From positions 22,305-86,304 of IMG/VR virus record IMGVR_UViG_3300023184_000072: DNA of 64,000 bases; one strand, given 5' to 3'. The DNA is from a virus. The notes beneath the pieces are model-generated. The model was given only the letters and a program-made list of their open reading frames with translations. It did not search any database and was not told the DNA's origin. Numbering within the stretch: position 1 is the stretch's first letter; each line of letters opens with the position of its first letter. Below, one piece after another: positions 1 to 11,700 of this stretch. Both the position numbers and the translations under genes were made by a program.

Positions 1-32
1 TCTAAACTATCAAGAAACTTATTTAGTATCAT
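1..32 (-). CDS. Start of a small ORF running off the window edge (partial)
   Basis: An ATG at 32..30 opens a frame reading MILNKFLDSL that continues past base 1. It starts one base after the stop codon of the 59-residue membrane protein, so it looks like the next gene of the same minus-strand unit. Only ten codons are visible, so no family can be named. An endolysin or another lysis gene would fit the position, but that is only inference from context. Confidence 0.4.
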   Translation of the reverse strand, partial: MILNKFLDSL

Positions 33-33
33 T

Positions 34-213
34 TTATACACCTGTTACGTCATGATCTTTAGACAAATATCCAAATACAGCAATACCAATAGCTAGAACA
101 AATTTAAACCAGTCTTTCTTTAGATCTAGTCCATCTGTTGCTAATGGTTGTAAAGCTATCATTGAAGCTAATAAAAGTCCTGTTAGAGTGGTCTTCCAGT
201 TTTTCACTATCAT
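34..213 (-). CDS. Small membrane protein, holin-like (59 aa)
   Basis: The frame starts MIVKNWKTTLTG and ends LSKDHDVTGV. It has two hydrophobic stretches, at about residues 10-24 and 38-50. A short NWKTT-type start, two hydrophobic segments and a charged end with KDxxVTG resemble small holin-like proteins of Bacteroidota phages as I remember them. Its ATG overlaps the stop of the upstream 117-residue gene as ATGA, which suggests translational coupling. The pair sits at the very end of the late arm, where lysis genes are common. A holin role is inference; no enzymatic motif is present. Confidence 0.6.
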   Translation of the reverse strand: MIVKNWKTTLTGLLLASMIALQPLATDGLDLKKDWFKFVLAIGIAVFGYLSKDHDVTGV

Positions 214-563
214 TTTATATTTTTATACACTACAGATAGATATTGAATCAATGCTCCAATAGCTATAATTATACCTACAGTCCAGGTAAATCTTTTCTTA
301 AACTCCTCTTGTTTCTGAAGCTTGTTTTCTAATTCTTTAATTTTCTCTTTAAGCTCAGCTATGTCTGCAACAAACCCACCAGTTTTTGTTAGAGCATTAC
401 CTAATATTGCATCCACTACTTGTGTTAGCTTAGTATCTATAGAGGTCATTTTCTCTTCTAGATCATACAGTCGTTGGTCCATGCTTTTTAATTCTTTTTC
501 CACTTGTTTTTCAAATGCGTTTTCCATATGGGTGAGGGGAGTTAGTATAGCATACGCATACAT
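210..563 (-). CDS. Coiled-coil protein with C-terminal membrane anchor (117 aa)
   Basis: Charged heptad-like helices span about residues 13-95. One hydrophobic segment (WTVGIIIAIGALIQYL) follows near residues 94-109, then a short tail ending KNIK. This layout resembles XhlA-type haemolysin/holin accessory proteins, though I cannot confirm homology. A second start, MENAFEKQ at 527, would remove an odd 12-residue leader and may be the true one. The stop overlaps the next ATG by ATGA. The gene lies about 120 bases after the giant protein gene and may be transcribed separately. Confidence 0.6.
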   Translation of the reverse strand: MYAYAILTPLTHMENAFEKQVEKELKSMDQRLYDLEEKMTSIDTKLTQVVDAILGNALTKTGGFVADIAELKEKIKELENKLQKQEEFKKRFTWTVGIIIAIGALIQYLSVVYKNIK

Positions 564-601
564 AGATTGTAACGATGCAATGATTATACCATTATATCTA
601 G

Positions 602-609
602 CAAATATA
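602..609 (-). promoter_or_regulatory. Possible -7 box for the lysis-like genes
   Basis: The minus strand reads TATATTTG, which fits the Bacteroidota -7 consensus TAnnTTTG. It is about 40 bases upstream of the 563 start. No clear TTG is seen at the expected upstream distance, so support is weak. Confidence 0.25.
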
Positions 610-685
610 AAATTTATATTTGGAATAATGAAATTGTTAAAATAGATTTATAACATAATATAGCATAAGAGAAATATATTTTTCT

Positions 686-3600
686 TTATCTAATACCTGA
701 TTGTGATTGCATTTTTATTTTAAGATCTTTAGCAAGTGAAGGATAGAACATTGGAAGCATTCCAGCAGCTTGATTAGTTATTGGATTAGTTTTCATCCAA
801 TATTTGATAACACTAGTTTTTTCAACAAGATCATCATCTCCTGTAGCTAAACCATATGATTCTTTCAAAAACCCTTCCAATCCTTTTTCATAGTTATTTA
901 ATAATCCCATTGCAGGGAATATTCCTTTTTCTGGTATACTTAATAAACTTCCAGGATTATAGAAGTATCCAATCTCATCTTTAAACTTATCTGTAGCTTT
1001 AAGAGCAAACTTCCATTGGTTCTTAACCATTGGATCTTCATCATCATCTGGAGCCATAGCTTTAAGTCCTAAGAATAAAGCCCATAATGCAGCATAGAAT
1101 AATACATCTATTAACTGATTCTTAATGTTTGCTCTAACAAGATCAATGAATTCATCTTCTGTCATTTCAAGTTCTTTATCAGTATCAGCTTTATAATCTG
1201 CTCTCTTTTTATCATATAACTGTCTAATGTAATCCATACCTTTATCATTACCCATCAATGAGTTTTTAAGATTGGCAATAGATCCTCTAAAGTCATCTGA
1301 TATAATTCTAGCAATCATTCTAGTTCTTCCCCATTCATAAGCATCTGATGCAGCATTATATTTAATGTTACCCATACGTACATCAACAAGTCTAGGAATC
1401 CAGTTCTTAAATACCATGAAAGAGTTTCCATATATATTTAAGTTCATTAGACGTTTGTTTTCTTCTGTCATAGATCCTAATGCATCAGCTGTAAAACTTT
1501 GCACCTTTCTTCTTAATTCTAATACAGAATCAGATTTTCTATCTATACCAGGGATAACAAGTTTTCCATCTACTACATTACTAACATTCAACACTCCTTT
1601 TTCTTTGATAAGTTCTTCTACAGCTTTTTCATATTTTTCAGCTCTAGCATCTCTTTCTGATTGTGTTCCTTCATAGAAGTTTTTAAACTCATCTGTAGTT
1701 TTTAAATACTCTCTAACATTAACTACTTGGCCATCTAAAACAATTGTATTCTTTAAGAAAGAAAAGAAGTTTAATCTTTGTACAGCTAAATCTCCTTCTA
1801 TCATCATTATCATTAGCCAATCTTGTAATGCTTGATCATCTAATTTATTTATAGATAGTTTTGTTGCAGCATGTTTATTATAACTTTCTGTAAATGGTAT
1901 AAAGTAATCAAGAGCAGCAAGTATTTTTTGTTTATCTTCACCACCCATTTTATTACCTAACAACCATTGTTCTGTAGATACATAATCTTTTTTAGTAAAA
2001 TATTTACCAGCATTAATAAATCCTTGTGCTGTACCTCCAAAGTAGTTAGAAGATGATGATAATATATTAAGACCAAGTGCTGTCACTTGGAATGTATTAT
2101 TCATCTGTGTAATAGCTTTGTTAATACTTATTTGTCTTCCGTCTAAGTTCTCTGGTAATAATTTGAATCCAAGAGTTTTATTAATTGTTGTTCCAAAGTT
2201 TCCAAACTTACCAAGTAATTGGTCATATGCTTCACTCTCTATATACTTCTGTTGGTATATAATTGCTTTAATCATATCCTCTATAAGTTTAGAGTTTTCA
2301 TCATTATTGTTTATGTATATCAAATCACCATTAGCATCCTTTTGTGTTTTATTAAACATTGATGTAGCAATAGCTTGTTTATTTTTCTCAAGTCTCAATA
2401 ATGCTAATGCTTGATCTTCTATACTTGATAGATATTGAAACTTAATAGCAAACTCATTATACATAGCCATTGTTTTGAAAAGATCTTCAGAATGTTGTCC
2501 TTCAAATTCTCTAGTTAAATATTTAGGAATCTTATTAACTACATTACCATTTATTGGATCATATTTTCCCATTCCCACTTCATCTTCATCAACAGAAATG
2601 TTTTTAAGAAATTGTTCTCCAATAGTTATTTTTCCACCAAATATAAGTTTTTCAGAAAGCCCTTTTCTTAACCAAGGAAGAAATGTTCTAGCTTGACCAT
2701 TTGATATATATCCTATAGCAGCGTATGCTTCATTTCTTTCTATAATGTAATTATAGAAATCAAGAGCAGGTTTGTTTAAATAGTTACCAGAAGCATCTTT
2801 TTTATGTAACTCTTTCCATTCTTCAGATTGCCATTTATCTTTAGGAAATTGTTTAGCTTCTCTATATAATAACCAACCAAGAGAATTATCTGCAGTGATA
2901 CTATATAGTGATGCCACTTTAGCTTTTTCTGCAGCTATATCATATTCATTTTGTTCTTGAGTACCAAGTCTAGGAAGATTATCTATTCTATTATATTCTT
3001 CTTCTCTTTTATTCTCAAGATATTTTTTATAAGCTTCTACATCAATATTATCTTTGATCCATTTAACATCTTTAACATTCTTATCTGTAGCTTTTTTTAA
3101 TTCATTATAGAATTCAGGTTTGTATTCATCAATTAATTCATTAGATCCTTTCTTCTTAATCATATTAAACATGTTCTTAGCTGATAATCCTTTAGCAGAA
3201 GCCCATGCTTGATATTCATTTTTCAATTTAGTTAATCTTGCCACTTCAGTTTGTGTATCCATACCAGCACGTCCAAAAGCAGCATTAGCTTTTTGAAATA
3301 ATGCAGCCATTCCTTTTAACTGAATAGTAGATGTTGTACCTAACCATTTAGAAAATAATCCTTTTACAACTTTTTCTCCTTTTTCTGTACCACCAATTTG
3401 TTCAACAGTGAACTCAGTGAATATATCAGATAGATTAGAATTTAGTTTTCTTGATTGATATGCTGTATCTCTAAGTTCTTCTTTTAATTCTTTATCTTCA
3501 TCTGATAATTTTCCTTCAAATAAGAAGTCAAGATCTGTATCTAATGTTATATAATGTTGTAATGCATCTTCAGCAAGTCTTAATGATTTAACAAAGTCTG

Positions 3601-5752
3601 ATATTTCTTGTTCAGAAAATCCTTCTTTACTTTTAAACTTTTCATTATATGTATTAATAAGACTTTGTATCTGTACATTTAATATTTTAGATTGGTATAA
3701 TAAAGGACCAATATCTTGTTTCATTTGCAATTGTCTAATTGCAGAATAAAGAGCATTCAATTGTTCAGCTTTATTTAATCTTTCTGATGGTAATGCTTTC
3801 TGTTCAGATAGCTTTGCATATATGTCATTTAGTTTATCTAAAAGAACATTTATCTTCTTAGTTGCTTCTGTATCATTTTCAATAATAACTTTCTCACCAG
3901 CTACACCAACAGGAATTAAATAGTCTTGTTTAATGTTTTTAATATTAACATCTCCTATTTCTATTTGCAATAGTTTAGGAAGCACCTTTGTTTTTGGATT
4001 TGCTTCAGAATAAACTGCTCTGATAGGAATCATTCTAGTTTGTCCAAAGTCTTTTATATCTACACCATAATTATCTTTGATGATAGTTTTATATTGTTTC
4101 ATCTGTCTATCCCAAGAAGCAACATTGTACCAAGGAACATCTTGATATCTTTGTGTATCAAGTCCAATAAACTTCCAGTCAAGAATATTAACCTTTCCTT
4201 CAGGAGTGACCGCTAAGAAATCCACTGTACCAGCAACACTTCTTTTAGGATCATATATTGTCATCTCTGACATAAACACTGTATCTTTATCAAATGATTC
4301 AAGACGTGATCTAAGATTATCTCTTAGTAGCTCATAGATAGTGTTATCATTTGGATCAATGAATGATACATGATTATCATTTAATACAGCAGCATCCATC
4401 TCATCACTACTTTTTCTTTTACCATTCTCATCTGTAAACAAACTAAATGCATGCTCAAAGTCTTTGTGACCTGCAGTACCCTTATCAGCTTTTAATGTAT
4501 TGATTGCTTTCTTGTATTCAGAATCAGTTAGTGCATCTTGTGCACGTATTTCATCATACCAAGTTTTAATAATATTACTAACTCTATTTTTTATTTCTTT
4601 ACCATCAATAAAATACTTTTCCTCTTCACCACCAAGTTCATTCTTAACAGCTTTCTTTTCAATTCTACTAGCCACTTCTTTAATACCATTAACAACTTTT
4701 TGTTGTTTAGATAATTGGAAGAACATTTCTCCTGCATTCTCTCTAATATCTTCAACTGTACCTATTGCTTCACCTCTAATAATTTTCATAGCAGCCATAT
4801 CAAAGCCACTCTTAGTAAATAAGTTTTTTAAATAATTAACAATCTGTTCCCACCATCCTTCAGCATTTGCAATGCGTTCTGGTTTCTCTGTATTGTTCTC
4901 ATTATTATTAATGATAGTTTCAACTAACACCTTAGCAATAGCTTCTTCTTTAAGTTTGATTACATTTGGTTTACCATCTATTTGATAAGCAGGATTATTT
5001 CCATATGATTCAAATACCTCATTCATTATAGCATAACTATTAATTTCACTCATCAACTTTTTATACAAAGCTGGATTAGTTTGTTTAATAATAGCAACAG
5101 CAAAGTGCATAGCTTCTTCAGGAAGAGCTGTTGCTTCTTTACCATCTATCACTTGAATAAGTTTTTGTGTAAGTAGTGCAACAGCATTAGCATCTTGCTT
5201 AATACCATTCACTACAATATTATCCATTGATTTTACATCTACACCAATGTTCTTAAGAAAGTCTTTTATTAGAGATAAAGTTTGCGGAGAAGCAGATGTT
5301 GGTATAGCTTCTTCTTCTTTTTGAAACATTAAATCTTGTTCTTTATATCCTTGACCAAATGCATTTTTATATTGTTCATAATCAAAAGTTTTACCTGTTT
5401 TAGTAAAACCATTTTGTAAAAGAGCAGTAAGAGAAATATCAAAAATTGGATGACTGTCTATTTCTTCATCTAATGTTCCATCAGGATTTAAATTATATAC
5501 AGATTCTATTTGAACAGGATCTAAATTATAAAATGGAATTTGATCAGCAGTTGAAATTGCTTCATATTGTGTATCATAAGATTCTTCTGAAAGAGCTTCC
5601 TGATTTAAAAACTGAGAACCTACACGATTAGAATCATGAACCATATATTCAACTCCATCATATTCTATAATCTCACCTTGTTTAGGAATATATTTTTCAG
5701 CAAATGCTTCTTCAGTCATTTGTTGATTATTATATGTTATTATACAACTCAT
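686..5752 (-). CDS. Giant virion protein with PD-(D/E)XK nuclease domain (1,688 aa)
   Basis: This is the second of two giant proteins at the end of the cargo block. Its ATG overlaps the stop of the 4,222-residue RNA polymerase gene as ATGA. Near residues 505-555 the motifs of a PD-(D/E)XK nuclease appear in order: Asp511 in GTVDFLAV, Asp525-Trp-Lys527 in ILDWKF, and the QMKQY (Q550, Y554) motif of the RecB/Cas4-like branch. The rest is mostly helical and charged. A hydrophobic segment (LFYAALWALFLGL) lies close to the C-terminus, followed by a Pro/Gly-rich tail ending MQSQSGIR. In crAss-like phages the giant proteins here are virion cargo thought to enter the cell with the DNA. The nuclease call is from motifs; its target and timing are unknown. 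Confidence 0.85.
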   Translation of the reverse strand: MSCIITYNNQQMTEEAFAEKYIPKQGEIIEYDGVEYMVHDSNRVGSQFLNQEALSEESYDTQYEAISTADQIPFYNLDPVQIESVYNLNPDGTLDEEIDSHPIFDISLTALLQNGFTKTGKTFDYEQYKNAFGQGYKEQDLMFQKEEEAIPTSASPQTLSLIKDFLKNIGVDVKSMDNIVVNGIKQDANAVALLTQKLIQVIDGKEATALPEEAMHFAVAIIKQTNPALYKKLMSEINSYAIMNEVFESYGNNPAYQIDGKPNVIKLKEEAIAKVLVETIINNNENNTEKPERIANAEGWWEQIVNYLKNLFTKSGFDMAAMKIIRGEAIGTVEDIRENAGEMFFQLSKQQKVVNGIKEVASRIEKKAVKNELGGEEEKYFIDGKEIKNRVSNIIKTWYDEIRAQDALTDSEYKKAINTLKADKGTAGHKDFEHAFSLFTDENGKRKSSDEMDAAVLNDNHVSFIDPNDNTIYELLRDNLRSRLESFDKDTVFMSEMTIYDPKRSVAGTVDFLAVTPEGKVNILDWKFIGLDTQRYQDVPWYNVASWDRQMKQYKTIIKDNYGVDIKDFGQTRMIPIRAVYSEANPKTKVLPKLLQIEIGDVNIKNIKQDYLIPVGVAGEKVIIENDTEATKKINVLLDKLNDIYAKLSEQKALPSERLNKAEQLNALYSAIRQLQMKQDIGPLLYQSKILNVQIQSLINTYNEKFKSKEGFSEQEISDFVKSLRLAEDALQHYITLDTDLDFLFEGKLSDEDKELKEELRDTAYQSRKLNSNLSDIFTEFTVEQIGGTEKGEKVVKGLFSKWLGTTSTIQLKGMAALFQKANAAFGRAGMDTQTEVARLTKLKNEYQAWASAKGLSAKNMFNMIKKKGSNELIDEYKPEFYNELKKATDKNVKDVKWIKDNIDVEAYKKYLENKREEEYNRIDNLPRLGTQEQNEYDIAAEKAKVASLYSITADNSLGWLLYREAKQFPKDKWQSEEWKELHKKDASGNYLNKPALDFYNYIIERNEAYAAIGYISNGQARTFLPWLRKGLSEKLIFGGKITIGEQFLKNISVDEDEVGMGKYDPINGNVVNKIPKYLTREFEGQHSEDLFKTMAMYNEFAIKFQYLSSIEDQALALLRLEKNKQAIATSMFNKTQKDANGDLIYINNNDENSKLIEDMIKAIIYQQKYIESEAYDQLLGKFGNFGTTINKTLGFKLLPENLDGRQISINKAITQMNNTFQVTALGLNILSSSSNYFGGTAQGFINAGKYFTKKDYVSTEQWLLGNKMGGEDKQKILAALDYFIPFTESYNKHAATKLSINKLDDQALQDWLMIMMIEGDLAVQRLNFFSFLKNTIVLDGQVVNVREYLKTTDEFKNFYEGTQSERDARAEKYEKAVEELIKEKGVLNVSNVVDGKLVIPGIDRKSDSVLELRRKVQSFTADALGSMTEENKRLMNLNIYGNSFMVFKNWIPRLVDVRMGNIKYNAASDAYEWGRTRMIARIISDDFRGSIANLKNSLMGNDKGMDYIRQLYDKKRADYKADTDKELEMTEDEFIDLVRANIKNQLIDVLFYAALWALFLGLKAMAPDDDEDPMVKNQWKFALKATDKFKDEIGYFYNPGSLLSIPEKGIFPAMGLLNNYEKGLEGFLKESYGLATGDDDLVEKTSVIKYWMKTNPITNQAAGMLPMFYPSLAKDLKIKMQSQSGIR

Positions 5753-8700
5753 GATTTACAATTTTTATCTATTATGTTATTTTCTTTAAGTGCATTTACA
5801 ATATCTGTTGTATTAGATTTTGTAAGTATTTCTGTTGGTAAAGATACAACTTCTTCTTGAATTTCACCACCATAAAAGCTAACAATATCTGCATCATTTA
5901 ACTCTCTTGTTGTTTTCAATGTACCATTATCAATTACAGAAGGTCTGAAGTCTGTGTAGTTCTCTGTAGCTCTATTACCATCCCCATAAAGATTTACTAG
6001 TTTGTATACAGATTGTGGAAATCCTTTTTTATCTAGTATTCTTAATGGTTCTCCTGTAGATAAAAACACTCTCTTATATCCAAGTACATCATTTAAAGAG
6101 TAGTCTCCTTTTTTCTTTCTAGCAGCATAGTTAGCACCAGTAACAGTGTTACCAGTTAGTACATCAACTCTCACACCACTTTTCAATTTCACCACTCTAG
6201 GTACAGCAACATAGTCACTATTCATAGCTTTTTGATTATACTTATCTCCAATCACTAACACTTGTCTATCTATTGATTGAAGATTCATTGAATCAATCTT
6301 TGGAAAAGAAGGAGAGTAATAACCAGTAGTGCTAGGAAGTCCTAGTATCTCAGCAGCATAATCTACACTCTTAGGTTTAAAGAATGGTGTAACTCTAGGC
6401 ATAATCAATGCATCATTAAAATTATTTCTTTGGAACATTCCATCAGCAAATGCTTTTAATGTTTCATCAGAAGAAATAGAATTAACAACAGGAGCCACTA
6501 TAGTAGAATAATCTTCTATAGGAATAATGTTCTTAATAGATATAGCTGATTGATAACTTCCTTGTAGAATAGATAGAGCAATTAAATGTCTATATAACAC
6601 TTTTGTGTCAGCATTATAATCTCTAAGTTCTCTCATCATATCTGTATAGAGATCTTCATCATATGCATCTTTGATGTTAGCTCTAAGCTCTACACTCTTA
6701 GCTCCATTCTCTCTTTCAGAAGGAACAACTTGTAAGTCTTTTAGTATTTGTAAATCAGGATATTTTTGTTTTGCTATCTCTAATCTATTAGCAACAGATG
6801 TTTTTGCATTAACAAGAAGATTTTCTGTTCTACTATTAATACCAGTTTTAGTTTGTATAATGTAATCTAAGAATGCCATTTTAGCTTTGTTAGATATCTT
6901 ATTGAAGTTATCAATACTAAGGTATTTATTCTTAGCATAAGTTTTCATTATATCTTCTGTAATGATTCTAAGATTGTCTTGCTCTAATTTGAATATAGCT
7001 CCCATTGCTTGCATGGATGCAGAAAGAAGCTTAGCTTGATTTCCAAGGAATGTATTATCAAGAATTTCTTTTGCAGAAGAAATAATGTTTATATCATTAG
7101 CTTTCTGCGTTTGTAATTCTTTTCTTGCAAACATATCTCCAGATCCAAATCTACTTGTATCATAGTTTGTAGCTTGTGTGAAATCAAAATTAAATTCAGC
7201 CATCTTGGCATATTTCAAGAACTCTTTGAGAATAGCTTGTTGTTCACCATTCTCTTTTGTATTAAATTTACTAGCGGCATATTTAGATATATTTCCTTTT
7301 AATCCATCTACATTTATATTAGCATTATCAATTTCTTCTTGTGTTGAAGGAAACAATGATTTAGCATAATTAATATTATCTTCATAGAAAAGATTAGAAG
7401 AATTATTAGCATTTACAATTCTTAAATATTCTGAAATGATTGGTTGATTCAAAAAGTATATAGATTGTTCTCCTGCACCAATATTCTCTAAGAACATGAA
7501 TGTTCCAATAACAAGATTTGATTGAATGATTCTTGTAATAAAGTCATCCTTAGCTACATCCACTACAGCTGTTGCATATCCAGAAAGTCTATTAGAGATT
7601 AATTGATTAGTTCCATCAGCAGTTCTTGTTCCACCTAAAGATATTCTATCTACACCATTCACCTTTGTAGTGTTATGTTTCAATACAATACTTCCATCAC
7701 CTAATAATTCTTGGTCTTCTTTAGATAAACCATCAAACTTAGCAGGATCAATATAAGCTTGTATCTTTTGTCTTAATGAAAGATTTGTAATATTTACAGC
7801 TACAACACCAACCCATCTTTTACCCATAAGAAATGAGTTTCTCAAATTGGTCATGTAGTTTCTATTAAGAATTCTATTTGGAATTTTGTTCTCATCAATT
7901 CCTCTTAACTTATCTAATTCTCCAGCAGCATCTTTTAATCCAGCATCATCTACAGGAGATACAAGTCTTTCAAAGTTTTCAGGAAGCGTGATAAGTTTTT
8001 CAAGACTATCATAGTATTCATTCTCAAGAGCTTTCTTATACATATCTTTTACATACTCAATACGCAATTCAGCTTGTAAGTTTTTATCTGTTAACTTATT
8101 AAGATCTTTCTCAATCAATTCTCTGAACTCATATGGGTTTTCATATTGTTCTTCTTTAGCTTTGATATAATCTCCATAGATATTAAGTAGTCCTTTTGGA
8201 TCTTCTAATCCATAAACAACAATATCTAATGCTTCTATAAGATCAGCTTTCTTCATTTGTTTAACACCAAGAGTATCATCAAACACTTTACCATAGAAGT
8301 CTTTTGTATTCTGTTCATCACCTTGTAATCTAACAAGTTTAATATTACCTGTTCTATCTACATACACAGATTTAAGGTACATGTTCAACTTATCAATATC
8401 AAAATCCGATCCAGCTTTAGTAGTAATCTCTGAAGGTACTACAACTGTTGCTCCCATATATTGTGGAAGGAATCCTTTCACTCTAAACACCTCAGCAGAA
8501 GAAAGAGCTTGTGTAGGAATTCTAAATCCAATACCAGAAAGAATTGATCTTCCTTCTTCTGTACCATTTAAATATTTCAATAACTCGTTATCTGTTTTAA
8601 ATTTGTTTTTGAATTTATCTTTAAACCAATGAGGAAGTAACACTTCACAATATGGTTGTTCTTTAGTATAGAATTTAAGACTCTCATCTGTAAGCATTAC

Positions 8701-11700
8701 ACCAGCTTTTTCTTCATCAGTTAATGTTTCATACTTCTCTTTAGTTATCTTCTCCCATATGCCTTCCTTGTTCTTCATAACAATACTTCTACCTTTTGTA
8801 AAAGACTCAAGCATTGTTGCAGGCATTTGTACATGTGCTCCTCCATTCATTTTAGGAGAAACAATTGCTTTATCAATCATTGAGTAAACAATACTTCTAA
8901 TCTGTACATAAGAAGGAGAAGCTTCAAATGGAATCATAAACTGATTCTCATCATTAAGTTTGATTGTTTGTTTTGTATTAGTAGAAACTTCTCTTCTCAT
9001 CATCTCTCTCATTAATGTTTCAGATACACTTTTACCATCTTTCATTACAAATCCATTACCAAGATCTTCTATACCTAATCTGTTAAGAAGTTCATTGTAT
9101 GCATTTTGATGCATTGCATTAAGAATGTCTGTATTACGTTTATATTCTTCTGCAGCTCTAGGACTTGTTGGAATACCATTATCAAATAAATCTATACTTG
9201 CAATCTTAGTAATCTGAGAACCTCTAGTTTGTGATTTGTTATCACTACTAGCTGTCTCCACTTGAATACCATAAGCTTTCCAAGGAACTTGTACAATAGA
9301 TTCATCAGAGAAAGCTTCAGTGTTAAATGAACCATCTCCATTGTAAAGACTATGTAACTCTTGTGCTCCCACCTTTCTACCTGATTCAACAATAGCATAA
9401 CCTATATTTTGATTCTTCATTTGAACATATAGCTTCTCAAGGTTAGTTCCTTTCACCATACTATAGTAGATAGGCACTTGAGAGAACTTATCTAATATAA
9501 GATCAAAATTGTTTTTATTAAACTTGTTTCCAGATACAATAGGTTTTAATATCTCTGTTGTATATTTAGGACGTGGAGTTTCCATAAGCTTAACATCATG
9601 TGCTCTTAAAGCTTCACTAGTATATTCATATCCAGGAAGATTTTGTCTTGTAAAAGCCATTTCCCATTGGAACCATTTTTCTTCTGGTCCTTGTAAATCC
9701 CATTGTCCATTCTTAAGTTTAATCTCTCTGTGTGTTGTATCCATTAACCATGAAACAGCATCTGCCTCATTTGTTTTTGAATATAATGAATTAATAGCAG
9801 AAAGACTACCTGCAGTGATAACATCTTTTACAGTGATAGTATTAGTATGAGATTTATGTAAGTGATATCCAGGATCATTCTCTGTTAACTTAATACCATC
9901 AGCATTGTTTATATTATTATTCAAATATGTATTATATTCAGCACTATCAAATGTTGTTCTTCTTGGAGATAGAAAAGATTTAATACGTTTAGTTTCATCT
10001 AATGCTCCTCCTTTTTTAACAGCAAATTGATATGGATCTCCAAATAATATTTTGTGATATTCTATGTTAGCAATAATATAATTAACATTAGCATATGTTA
10101 TAATATGATTTATATCATCAGCAGATAAAGAATTTTTCTTTAATGATTCAGCTTTAAGGAAGTTATCATCAAGATCTTGGTAAGCATATGTATCTTTTCC
10201 TACTGGATTAATTTTATCATTTGCTTTAAGAACATTTGTTGTGTCTACAACCATAGTATCAATAAATTCTTTTACAGAGTTATTAATATCAGATATGTTA
10301 TCATTTACATATGCTGTGATTTCTTCAAGAGTGCGACCATCTTCAATCATTTCATTGATTGCTTCTAAATTCTTAGGTGCAAGAATATCTTTAAAGAATC
10401 TAAGTTGTTTAGGTCTATTTACTATTTCATCTATTTCTTCAGCTAGATCAGATAGTTTTTTTCTATCTTCTTCTGTTTTATTTTTCTTAGTAAATAGAGC
10501 AGCAAACTCTTTATTAAGTTGTTCAATTTTTTGTAGATTACCAACATTATTTAACTTCTCTCTATTTGTATAATCTAGAGCTAAATTAATGTCATCCATT
10601 AAATATCCTTTGAATATAGAATTAACATCTGTATAAGAGTTTCTTGCTATAGAATCAAATGAAACATTGTTACCAATATTCATCATCCATTCTGTAGATC
10701 CATCTGCAGGAATAAGGATGTAATATTTACCATTAAGGTTTTGATTAATTTCCATTGTAAATCTATCACCTATTGTTAATTTAGATGTAGAAGTACCTTT
10801 ATCATCATCTTGATTTTCTTCTCCTTGTATAACAGAAACTTTGAAATCTTTTATTTTGTTTCCATCCTTATCATAGAACAATCCACCTTTTTTCAAGACT
10901 TGACTACCTGTAGAGAACACATCATTTAATTCAGGTCTTGATTGTTTTAATTGATCAATAGTTGCTGATTCATTAAATTCATTCTCAAATACAGATGGTG
11001 TATTGTTTTCAGAGAAAGCACCAATACGTTGTCCCTCTACACCAAAGTATGTACTCTCTTGTGAAGGATTGTTCACTTTATTATATAGTTCAGCTAATGT
11101 AGATAATGGCCCACCAATATCTAATGTTTTACCAGAGATGCTCATTAAATCATTGTTACTTCCAAAGTAACCATATATACTTTCTACTTGGTCAGTAAAA
11201 CTATTTTTACCTACTTTATCACTAGGTTTAAGTTTAACATATGTATCATAATCAAACGTAACTCCAATAGCATTTAACATTGCTATCATGGCTTTAGGTT
11301 TTCTTATAGGCATATCTTTAAGTGCATCCTGATCTATTACATATTTATTATTTATATATTTAACAATAGTTCCATCTCCTTTAGCTAAAGTTTGAATGTT
11401 TGTCATCCATTCTTTTTCTGTTTGTTGAGTAGCTGTAAATAAATTAGCAGCTCCTGTATGAACACTATCAGCAGATTTATATTGTATTAATGCATTTGGT
11501 TTTTGTCTAGCAAATGTTTGTATAAATTGAACAAATAATCTCCAGTCATTATCATTAAACTCACCAAATGGAACCACCTTATCTTTACCACCCACCTTTT
11601 GGAATACACTAACATAGTTAGAATCATCCTGTGCTAGGTTGAATAATTTATTTGTAAATGCACCAACACTAGATGTATTAGAAAGTTTATCTAATAATGT

